Positions 48,114-56,139 of a stretch of DNA of 64,000 nt are shown here, piece after piece. This DNA is from Indolivaga alginatilytica (GTDB lineage Bacteria > Bacteroidota > Bacteroidia > Bacteroidales > Dysgonomonadaceae), in NCBI RefSeq assembly GCF_003201355.1, contig NZ_QICL01000009.1, positions 62,001 to 126,000 on the forward strand. The letters run 5' to 3'. The translations under genes and the position numbers were made by a program. The notes beneath the pieces are model-generated. The model saw only the letters and a program-made list of their open reading frames with translations. It was not told the origin of the DNA and did no database searches. The stretch's first letter is position 1, and each line of letters starts with the position of its first letter.

Positions 48114-49949
48114 TTATCGGTTTAATAAATGTTTGTATTTTACCTGTAATCCGGCTCTTTGCCTGATAGAGTCTGCGACCATCGGCCCGTTGTTTTCCCA
48201 GGTATTACCGGGGCCATTGGCATTTTGCAGAAACTTTTCTGAAGGAGTCCAGTTGTCTTTTACGGTGATGAAAGACGAACCTTCATCCGTATATAAATAG
48301 AACCAATGATCGGGATCGTGCACATAAGAGGGCACATAAATACTATCTACAACGTTCTCGCTGATAGTCGATTTCGATTGTACCGATAAGGTATAAATAC
48401 CTGCCACATCGTACATATGCTTACCATAATGATGGATATAATTGGCATGAACAAGATTGTTTCTCATACTATTGACGGTTTTTGTCCATCCCCATCCGAG
48501 ATTGATTCCCGAATATGAAACCTCACTGATTTCGTTGTGTTCGATGGTGATATCCCGTACAAATCCCGCTGCGATACCTAAACATCCCCAATCTTCGTTG
48601 GTAACATCGGTAATCAGATTATTTGCTATACGTTGATGTGAGCAAAGTAGTCTTTCGTCTTTGGGATCATAAGGTAAATGGCTTTCAAAAGCTTCTTCTG
48701 CAAATTCGCCTATTTGCAGACCGTTTCCGGCTATGTCTCTGAATAGGCAACCTTCAATTGTAGAATATTTAGAACCCGGAAGAATATCCACTCCACAAGA
48801 ACCAAGCTGTTCGAATCGACAGTCTTCAACCTCAATATAATTTGTGTTTTTTATTTGAAGTGTAGCAGGAGGGCGACCGATCCATCCTTGATTTTCGATG
48901 CCTTTATTGAAATTACCGGGAACTCCCGGAGGACGCAATTTATAGGCATCGACCAAGTACATACCTGCCTGTAACGGAACGTGTCCTTTTTCGGAAGGTC
49001 TTGTCCATGTTGTGTTTTTGAAGGAGAGTCCTTTAATATAGATATGCTCAACAGGTTTATCCAATGTTCCACAGATATTGATAAGAGTTTCAACAGCAGG
49101 AACTATAGCTTCTGCTTTGATCATGTCTTCGCCTTTTAGGGGGATGTAATATATTTTATTTGAGGTTCTGTCGTGATACCATTCACCCGGTTCATCAAGC
49201 AACTCGATAGCATTGGTCAGATAAAAAGCGGAGTTGAATCCTTCCTTTATCATCGGTTGCGGCCAAGGATGCTCGAACTGAATTCTGGCTTCGGGATTAT
49301 GAAATTTGATCCCTGCCGAATCGCCCTGTATCTGGATTGATTTTACACGCAGGTTTGCAATTGCCCACATTTGATGGATAACCAATTCTAGGTTTTCGGA
49401 CTTCATCACATTTTTTACGGCAGAAGCAGGAACCCAAAGAATTTCATTTATTTTATCGTTACTGCGGATTCTGTCCATTTTCTCAAAATCCGAAACATTA
49501 CGTGCACGTGTGGCTTTCTTACCATTGACCCACAGTTGTCTGAATAGGAGAGGGTTTCCGTTGAACGACGGTACACTGGCAGTCCAATACTTACCTTCTT
49601 TTTTCCAATTGGTTATATTTATACCTCCGCTTAATACTGGTTTTTCACCTTCAACAGCTTGTATAATGGTAGGGCTTTCTTCTGTTCCCGAATCTTCGGG
49701 ACGGATAAAAACAGGTTCATAAAGGGAATAAGTACCCCCTGCCATCCAGATATAAAGAGGTTCGTTTTTGTTGATCTTACCCAATCGACGCATATTACGA
49801 GCTTCCCTCAAAGCACTATGTAAGGTTGCTTTAGGGGCAGATTTTGTTCCTTCATTGCTGTCTTTTCCTGTGGGACTGACATAAATATCCGCACCGAAAG
49901 ATTGGAATGAAGCAAAAATGAAAACTAAAAAACTAATATATTTAATCAT
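48114..49949 (-). CDS. GH141-type right-handed beta-helix enzyme
   Basis: 611 residues with a signal peptide (to about residue 19, SFGA). The mature start ADIYVSPTGKDSNEGT and the repeating right-handed beta-helix region (about 250-560; NYIEVEDCRFEQLGSCGVDI, RIANNLITDVTNEDWGCLG, ITIEHNEISEVSYSGINLGW) are typical of GH141. The characterised member from B. thetaiotaomicron (BT1002) removes alpha-L-fucose from RG-II chain A. The same family also contains xylanases, so fucosidase activity is inferred from the neighbours (GH140, GH127, GH78). It is separated from the upstream fusion gene by 105 bases holding the 57-bp repeat element. Confidence 0.82.
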   Translation of the reverse strand: MIKYISFLVFIFASFQSFGADIYVSPTGKDSNEGTKSAPKATLHSALREARNMRRLGKINKNEPLYIWMAGGTYSLYEPVFIRPEDSGTEESPTIIQAVEGEKPVLSGGINITNWKKEGKYWTASVPSFNGNPLLFRQLWVNGKKATRARNVSDFEKMDRIRSNDKINEILWVPASAVKNVMKSENLELVIHQMWAIANLRVKSIQIQGDSAGIKFHNPEARIQFEHPWPQPMIKEGFNSAFYLTNAIELLDEPGEWYHDRTSNKIYYIPLKGEDMIKAEAIVPAVETLINICGTLDKPVEHIYIKGLSFKNTTWTRPSEKGHVPLQAGMYLVDAYKLRPPGVPGNFNKGIENQGWIGRPPATLQIKNTNYIEVEDCRFEQLGSCGVDILPGSKYSTIEGCLFRDIAGNGLQIGEFAEEAFESHLPYDPKDERLLCSHQRIANNLITDVTNEDWGCLGIAAGFVRDITIEHNEISEVSYSGINLGWGWTKTVNSMRNNLVHANYIHHYGKHMYDVAGIYTLSVQSKSTISENVVDSIYVPSYVHDPDHWFYLYTDEGSSFITVKDNWTPSEKFLQNANGPGNTWENNGPMVADSIRQRAGLQVKYKHLLNR

Positions 49950-49979
49950 AATACAAAGATTAATAGCATATTTCTAATT

Positions 49980-50036
49980 GTAGGGGCAGACCTGTGTGTC
50001 TGTCATTTGTGGGTGAACACATAGGTTCACCCCTAC
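49980..50036. repeat. 57-bp double-hairpin intergenic element, best-preserved copy
   Basis: Outer arms GTAGGGG and CCCCTAC enclose two tandem hairpins. The first is GGCAGAC/GTCTGTC (49985-49991 with 49998-50004, one G-T wobble). The second is GGGTGAAC/GTTCACCC (50011-50018 with 50025-50032, perfect, six-base loop). It lies between the GH78 fusion gene and the GH141 gene. It encodes nothing and has the look of a non-autonomous REP or MITE-like element; degenerate relatives occur at 41068-41124 and near 43872-43895. Confidence 0.8.
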
Positions 50037-50054
50037 ATCACACTATTTGCGACC

Positions 50055-53000
50055 TTATTGAAAAACTGATTTCAGATAATTGGCATTTGCTCCGAAATTT
50101 TTCTTCACATTGTGAACATCCGTTGTATCACGTGATCGCTCTACAACAAGCCATCCGCTCCATCCCATCTTGTCAAGCGTTTTCTTTACTTCGGGCATAT
50201 TGATTGCAGGATCGTTTTCGAGCCAATCCCCGTCGGTATTACTTGCATGTATTTGGATAATACGGTCTTTTCCTAACGTTTTAAGCTCTTTGATAATATC
50301 TCCGTTACGTTTCAGAATACTTGAAAAATTAACATAACTTCTTATCGACGGAGAACCTATTTCATCGATCAATTTTGCTTCTTTTTTGGCATCCAGAGAA
50401 GTTTCGATACCAATAACTACTCCTGCTTTTTCGGCTTTCCTGGCAACCACTTTCATACGTTCCAAAATAATAGGATATAATTCGGGATTTTTAGCTAAAT
50501 CGCTTTGATTTCCAAGAGGCAGAAAAGCCACTCTTACACCTAATACCTGCATGGTTGCGATACATTCGTCGATCAATTGTTCGTAATTATCTCTGTTGGC
50601 AAACGATTGTCCGTAAAAGCCCGACATGGCTATAGAACTGAATTGTATACCCACTCTGTTGCATTCGGAGATAAATAACTCCTGAAATTGCTTCTCTGTA
50701 AGCTTGTTGTCAAAAGATACACGTTTGCCGAGGCTACCCATATCCAGTTCCAAACCGTCTGCACCTACTTCCTGAGCCAATTGCATAGCACCCACTTTCT
50801 GACGTTTCAGCATCATCCAGTCGCAGACCGAAACTTTATATCTGTTGTTATTTACAACTTGAATTTCAGAAGTTTCGGCTGCCGATGGCCAAGCCATATT
50901 CTCTATCTTTGACAATACCAGCTTGCTGGGATCTATCTGAATATGTTTTATGGCTTTCCGTCTCCATGTATACACAATATGTACCATGCCGTCTTTACTC
51001 TGAATAACAGACGGATAAGAATACTGGCTGATAGGCGAGTCTTCTAAAATAGAAGTGGCATACCAAGTTTTACCGTCTTCCGAAATAGCTACATTCAAAG
51101 GTGTACGAGCTCCTTTTCCATTTTTTAGAGTGTCGTGGGGCAATACGTGATTGTATACCAATAGTTGACGACCGCCTTGCAAGGTTACCGCATCCGTTCC
51201 CGAATTATTATTGGGTAGCATTGTTTTAGCCATAGGAGTCCATGTTTTTCCATTATCAGACGACCACGATTCGGCAATCGCACGCTCTTTGGTTCGGCAA
51301 AGTATCTGTAGTTTTCCATCCTTATGAGTCAGGATAGACGGTTGTATTGTATGTAACTCTATCCCTTCGTTTATAGGGCCTATTTTATACCATGTTTTAC
51401 CTAAATCTTTACTGGCTTCGAAATGTACTCTCCATACACCGCCTTCGGTACTCGATGGGCTGAGAAGTGTTCCGTTTTTCAATAAAACAGGTTTGTTCTT
51501 CACTGGGCCTAAAAATCCATCGGGTAAGTCAATCGGTTTCGACCATCTTTTACCGCCATCCTGAGAGGTTATGAGTTTGCCAACCCATCCTGCAACATTG
51601 GGACCTACTTTGTAGTATAGCTGTAATTCACCGTTGGGTACTTGAAACAATACGGGATTCCAACAGGCATATCGCAAAGTATCGTTTACAATGCCGTTGG
51701 CTACGTTCTGAGGTTCTGTCCATTGCCCGTTGATTAAATGGCTCGTCCAGATACAAACATCGGGATTTCGTTCTTTAGTGCCGCCAAACCAAGAGGCTAT
51801 CAATTGCCCTTCTTTCGTCTCGGCAATAGTAGCCGCGTGACTTTCGGGGTAGGGGGCAGTCTTGTTTATAAATTGATCGACTATGATTCCTTCCCTCCAG
51901 CGATTAAACGATTGTCCGTATTTGCAGGTGAAAACATACTCTCCCGATCCTATTTCGAGGTTGATTCTGCCTTTTTCTTCCCTAACATATTTAAGCCCTT
52001 CGACTTTGGTTATCGGTTGCCCGTTTTCTGTAATATCATCTCCGGAGGCGGCAGGCAATAAAATATTGGCACGGGTATTTGCCGGAATCGTAATTTTCCA
52101 GGTAAAAATACCTTTATCCAGATTCCATTCACTTTTTGCCAATCCGTATAAGGTCTGATGAGAAGCTTTTGCATACGTCAGATCTTCGGTCGGATTGGGC
52201 ATCATCCACAGATTCTTAAATCCGGGATAGTTAGGGTGGGGTTTGATACCTGCCACATCCTGATACATCCATGTGATGAGATCTCCCAATAACATGACAT
52301 GATTGTGAGAATTCATTTGGGGACTGGCTGTATCGCCGTTCCAAAGTTCCCAGATGGTTGTAGCTCCTTTTTCAGCCATATATCCCCAACTCGGATAGTC
52401 TTTTTGTGAAGCAATGGTGTAAGCGACATCCGCACAACCTCTTTTCGTCAGTTCACGCATAAGCCACTGTGTGCCGATAACTCCTGTGCCGATGTGCATT
52501 TTATCTTTTATGACAATTTTATCGAGCATATTTTGGAATACAATACCTTCGTTTTGCTTATCTACCATATTGAATGCCAGAGGCAACAAATTAGCGGTAA
52601 CTGTATAGTTGCCGTATTGCCCTGTCTTGTGATCATAAAATTTAGTATTGAATGCCATTCTTACATTTTCAGCCAAATCTGCATAAGGTTGAATATCCGC
52701 ACTGTTATTGCTTATTTTTGCAAATTTCTGCATGAATAACAATATCTTATAGAAATAAGCAGTGGCAATAAGCTGACCATCGGTTATTCGGGCAGGGTCT
52801 TGCGACTTAATCATTTCTTTAGCTTCGGGAGGAACGCACCAATCACCGTATTTATCCTTCGTCATGATGTAATCTTTGGTCATGTATTTGTCAGTCATAT
52901 ACGAAAGCCATTTTTTCATAGACGGATAATGCTCAACGATAGGCTGGGAGTTTCCAAACTGATTATATAGCATATCGGCAATAAACATATATGTACCCGG

Positions 53001-54665
53001 CCATGTCATATTATCGCTGTAATAAGTCATATAAAAAGGAGGCACTATATCCGACAGTTGACCGTTATCGAGTTGAGAATCCTGTATATCTTTCAGCCAT
53101 TTGGTATAGATTTTTTCGTTTCCGAAAATGTAACTTTCGCCCAAAGAGCCTGTTGTACGGTCGCCTAACCACGGCTGTCTTTCGTCTCTTTGCGGACAAT
53201 CGAGGGGTATTCCTTTGTAATTTCCACGAATAGCCCAATAAGCATTCTTATAGACCCTATTCAGTATATCATTGGATGATTCGAAGTGACCTGTTGTTTC
53301 TATGCCATCATAAACTACCTGTCCTAGAAAGTTTTCGATAACAGGTTTTTCGGAATACCCTGAGATTTCCATATAACGGAAGCCATGGTGCATAAACGAT
53401 GGTTCCCACGACTCTAAAGCATCGCCTCTCATTGTGTAGATGTCGGTTTGCTTGGCACTTCTCAGATTGGCTGTAAATAAATGTCCATCAGCTTTTAGGG
53501 TCTCAGCAAATCGCATGGATATTTTAGCTCCTTTTTTGCCTTTTAGGTTCTGAATCTTCACCCAGCCTGTCATATTTTGCCCCATATCTACAATGAAAGT
53601 ATCAGCTTTAAGATGAGTAATAGAAACGGGCTTGAGCGATTCATGTATCTTCATATTCTCGCTCATCTGAGCCGATAGTTTACCTTCGGGAGCTTTTATT
53701 AATTCAACCGCTTGCCATTTTTTATCGTTGAATCCGATTTCGTTCCATTTTCCCAGTTCTTTGGTAGCATCGTATTCTTCGCCGTCAAAATCATTATTCG
53801 AACGGACAGGGCCATCGGTTGTAATTTTCCATGAACCATCACTTACTATAATTTCTTTTGTACCGTCGGTGTACTCTATTTCGACTTGGCAAAGTAGTTT
53901 AGGGTATCCGAATGTTTTAATCTTATGCGGTTTGAAATTCTGACGCATATTGTAAAAACGTCCGTTTCCTAAAACGACTCCGATGGCATTTTTACCGTTT
54001 TTGATCTCTTTGGTAACATCGAACGTGTTATAAAGTACAGTCTTTGTATAATCGGTAGCCACAGGTGCTAATACCTGATCGCCTATTTTATTACCATTGA
54101 TATAAAGCTCATATACTCCTAATCCTGAGATATATGCTTTAGCTGACTTAATGCTTTTATTGCTGTTAAATTCTTTTCTCAAATAGCGAGCTGAAAGTCT
54201 AGCCCACTGTGTTTCACTATCCCAAGGGAATACTTTATCTAATCCTATCCATTGAGCAGACCAATCTTTATCAGATAAGAGCCCGATACTGAATTTTGCG
54301 GGTTTGCTCCATTCCGAGTCGCCTTTGTTGGTAGATACTTTTACTTTCCAATACACATCGGTGCGGCTTTTTAACGGAGTGCCCCCGTAATTTATAAAAA
54401 TAGATTGGCTATCGGTTACTTTTCCCGAATCCCAAATATCTGCTTCGTTTTTAGCTAGCTTATCAGCTGATGAAGCCATCAGTATCTGATAGGTAGTTTG
54501 ACTGAGATTCCGCTCTTTGGCGAGAATTATCCAACTCAACCGAGGTTGAGAAGTAGCAATTCCTTCTGGATTGGTAAGCATTTCACATCTAAGCCTGTCT
54601 ACTTCGATACTAAATGCACTTGATAAGTAAAATACCGATAATAGTATTAATATTATTCTTTTCAT
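50055..54665 (-). CDS. Triple fusion: GH78 rhamnosidase + sialidase-like BNR propeller + TIM-barrel isomerase-like domain
   Basis: One uninterrupted 1536-residue frame with a signal peptide (about 1-20). Residues about 20-910 form a full-size GH78 with the catalytic segment DCPQRDERQPWLGD near 490. Residues about 920-1265 form a BNR/sialidase-type propeller with four Asp-box-like repeats (SQDGGKRW, SKDLGKTW, SSDNGKTW, SEDGKTW). Its opening ESHAATIAETKEGQLIASWFGG is typical of the predicted-neuraminidase BNR_2 group; the arginine-rich site of classical GH33 is not obvious. Residues about 1275-1536 form an AP-endonuclease-2-type TIM barrel as in sugar-phosphate isomerases/epimerases (GIETSLD, IHASNTDGDW, VVERSRD), with Asn in the VNFS segment where I expect a metal-ligand Asp. 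It follows the GH140 gene by one base. A role on a rhamnose-capped keto-sugar side chain is inference. Confidence 0.82.
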   Translation of the reverse strand: MKRIILILLSVFYLSSAFSIEVDRLRCEMLTNPEGIATSQPRLSWIILAKERNLSQTTYQILMASSADKLAKNEADIWDSGKVTDSQSIFINYGGTPLKSRTDVYWKVKVSTNKGDSEWSKPAKFSIGLLSDKDWSAQWIGLDKVFPWDSETQWARLSARYLRKEFNSNKSIKSAKAYISGLGVYELYINGNKIGDQVLAPVATDYTKTVLYNTFDVTKEIKNGKNAIGVVLGNGRFYNMRQNFKPHKIKTFGYPKLLCQVEIEYTDGTKEIIVSDGSWKITTDGPVRSNNDFDGEEYDATKELGKWNEIGFNDKKWQAVELIKAPEGKLSAQMSENMKIHESLKPVSITHLKADTFIVDMGQNMTGWVKIQNLKGKKGAKISMRFAETLKADGHLFTANLRSAKQTDIYTMRGDALESWEPSFMHHGFRYMEISGYSEKPVIENFLGQVVYDGIETTGHFESSNDILNRVYKNAYWAIRGNYKGIPLDCPQRDERQPWLGDRTTGSLGESYIFGNEKIYTKWLKDIQDSQLDNGQLSDIVPPFYMTYYSDNMTWPGTYMFIADMLYNQFGNSQPIVEHYPSMKKWLSYMTDKYMTKDYIMTKDKYGDWCVPPEAKEMIKSQDPARITDGQLIATAYFYKILLFMQKFAKISNNSADIQPYADLAENVRMAFNTKFYDHKTGQYGNYTVTANLLPLAFNMVDKQNEGIVFQNMLDKIVIKDKMHIGTGVIGTQWLMRELTKRGCADVAYTIASQKDYPSWGYMAEKGATTIWELWNGDTASPQMNSHNHVMLLGDLITWMYQDVAGIKPHPNYPGFKNLWMMPNPTEDLTYAKASHQTLYGLAKSEWNLDKGIFTWKITIPANTRANILLPAASGDDITENGQPITKVEGLKYVREEKGRINLEIGSGEYVFTCKYGQSFNRWREGIIVDQFINKTAPYPESHAATIAETKEGQLIASWFGGTKERNPDVCIWTSHLINGQWTEPQNVANGIVNDTLRYACWNPVLFQVPNGELQLYYKVGPNVAGWVGKLITSQDGGKRWSKPIDLPDGFLGPVKNKPVLLKNGTLLSPSSTEGGVWRVHFEASKDLGKTWYKIGPINEGIELHTIQPSILTHKDGKLQILCRTKERAIAESWSSDNGKTWTPMAKTMLPNNNSGTDAVTLQGGRQLLVYNHVLPHDTLKNGKGARTPLNVAISEDGKTWYATSILEDSPISQYSYPSVIQSKDGMVHIVYTWRRKAIKHIQIDPSKLVLSKIENMAWPSAAETSEIQVVNNNRYKVSVCDWMMLKRQKVGAMQLAQEVGADGLELDMGSLGKRVSFDNKLTEKQFQELFISECNRVGIQFSSIAMSGFYGQSFANRDNYEQLIDECIATMQVLGVRVAFLPLGNQSDLAKNPELYPIILERMKVVARKAEKAGVVIGIETSLDAKKEAKLIDEIGSPSIRSYVNFSSILKRNGDIIKELKTLGKDRIIQIHASNTDGDWLENDPAINMPEVKKTLDKMGWSGWLVVERSRDTTDVHNVKKNFGANANYLKSVFQ

Positions 54666-54666
54666 A

Positions 54667-56112
54667 TCAATTCTTATTATCTATTAAATTACCTTCTACG
54701 TAAGATTTTGATGCATCTGTAACTATTAATACCCAGTCATTTCCGGCACCATACCCCGAGTCATTGATGAATGTCTGTTTTCCATTTTCAAACTCAGCAA
54801 TAAATTCTGTTTTTCCATTTCTAGGATTAAACCACCACGCTTTCTTCTTATTTCCGGATATTTTAGTTAAATCAATCTCTGTCAATCTGTTTGTGTAATT
54901 ATATACCAGGATATAATCTTTTCCACGTGTGGCAATTACTCGCTCGTATTGTACTCCATTTACATTAGTTATTACCGATTGATCAGGAATGCGTTCGAAA
55001 AAAGGAAATGCCAAGAACAACTTTTTTAAATATTTCATTTGTTGACAACCCGGATCGTGAAGGGCTTCCCACCAAGGTTTCTTTGCTCCAAATGAAGCTT
55101 GATAACTGGGGCGAAGCATTTGCATTGTAGAATTATGCCCGTATGTGTGACCGAACGATCCTGCAAATACCGACCAGTAAGCGTATCGGCGTACATCTTC
55201 AGCTTGCCAGTAACGTTCATCAAAATCATGTAAACCATGAGGAATATCTTCATAAGAAGGCTCTCCATCGATTACAGGCTTTAGTGGGTTTTCGGCTAAA
55301 CTACGTTCTACAAAACGCCAGTTATCTTCTTCTGTATTTTCCTCTATCGGATAATCTCCGTCACCGAAACGTTGCCCATAGCGACGATGACCCGATTGAA
55401 ACATATTGAAATCAAGCCAAGGTTCATTATTAAACCAAGTGGTAGATATTGTACGTCCGCGAGGATGAAAAGTCATTAAATGGTCTGGATCAATGGCTCT
55501 TATTGTTTTAGCTAATGTTTGCCATACTTCGGGTTGAACATCCCCACGGATATCTCCACCGATAAGCCACACAATATTGGGGTATTTTTTATATCGTTCG
55601 GCTAAAAATTTACCGTATATCTTAGCATTTTCTATGGATAACTGTTTTTGTTGGACAACACTTCCCCACACACAAACGATACCTATATATATACCTTTGG
55701 CTTTGGCTTTCTCAACTATATAGTCGACATGTTGCCAATAGTTGTATTCTCCTTTTTTGTCTGTATTTTCGAAGGTGAACCCGTCAGGCAGTGCCCAATC
55801 TCCGTAGGCATTCATTGCAGAAAAGGTATGCAGGGTCGATATCTGAACAACATTATAGCCGTTCTTTTGGGTTTCGTTCATAAAGAAGTCTACTTCATCC
55901 CGATTGGAGCGTGAAGGTAATAGCCATGCCGTTTCTCCCAGCCAGAAAAACGGTTTTCCGTTTTCGTGTTGAAGGAAACGTTTATTGTCGCTGACTTTTA
56001 GCTTCCCATTCTCCCAAGGTATGTCGATTTTGCTTTTCTTCTCTTGTGCATGGATAGAACCCAGTCCTAAAAATGCTAAGGCGGCTATAAGTATAACTTT
56101 GTATGTCTTCAT
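54667..56112 (-). CDS. GH140 apiosidase
   Basis: 481 residues with a signal peptide (to about residue 22, SIHAQ). A TIM barrel carries the apiosidase-family signature: NGKPFFWLGETAWLLPSRSN, then KNGYNVVQISTLHTFSAMNAYGD, then YKKYPNIVWLIGGDIRG. A C-terminal small sandwich follows (KKAWWFNPRNGKTEFI). GH140 cleaves the apiose-galacturonic acid linkage that attaches chains A and B to the RG-II backbone (BT1012 in B. thetaiotaomicron). Apiose of this type is essentially an RG-II marker, so this gene is the strongest clue to the target of the whole cluster. The stop TGA is followed after one base by the ATG of the fusion gene, so they are probably translationally coupled. Confidence 0.9.
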   Translation of the reverse strand: MKTYKVILIAALAFLGLGSIHAQEKKSKIDIPWENGKLKVSDNKRFLQHENGKPFFWLGETAWLLPSRSNRDEVDFFMNETQKNGYNVVQISTLHTFSAMNAYGDWALPDGFTFENTDKKGEYNYWQHVDYIVEKAKAKGIYIGIVCVWGSVVQQKQLSIENAKIYGKFLAERYKKYPNIVWLIGGDIRGDVQPEVWQTLAKTIRAIDPDHLMTFHPRGRTISTTWFNNEPWLDFNMFQSGHRRYGQRFGDGDYPIEENTEEDNWRFVERSLAENPLKPVIDGEPSYEDIPHGLHDFDERYWQAEDVRRYAYWSVFAGSFGHTYGHNSTMQMLRPSYQASFGAKKPWWEALHDPGCQQMKYLKKLFLAFPFFERIPDQSVITNVNGVQYERVIATRGKDYILVYNYTNRLTEIDLTKISGNKKKAWWFNPRNGKTEFIAEFENGKQTFINDSGYGAGNDWVLIVTDASKSYVEGNLIDNKN

Positions 56113-56139
56113 GTTTTCTATAATTTGAGGTCTATTGTC

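Noticed and set aside
49980-50036. CRISPR repeat possibility for the palindromic element
   Set aside because: Copies are isolated, kilobases apart and of different lengths, with no spacer array and no cas genes.
50055-54665. Frameshift or assembly fusion of two or three genes
   Set aside because: The frame is continuous with good family sequence up to and after each domain border, and no internal signal peptide or ribosome-binding site precedes the second or third domain. It stays listed as a check in the findings.
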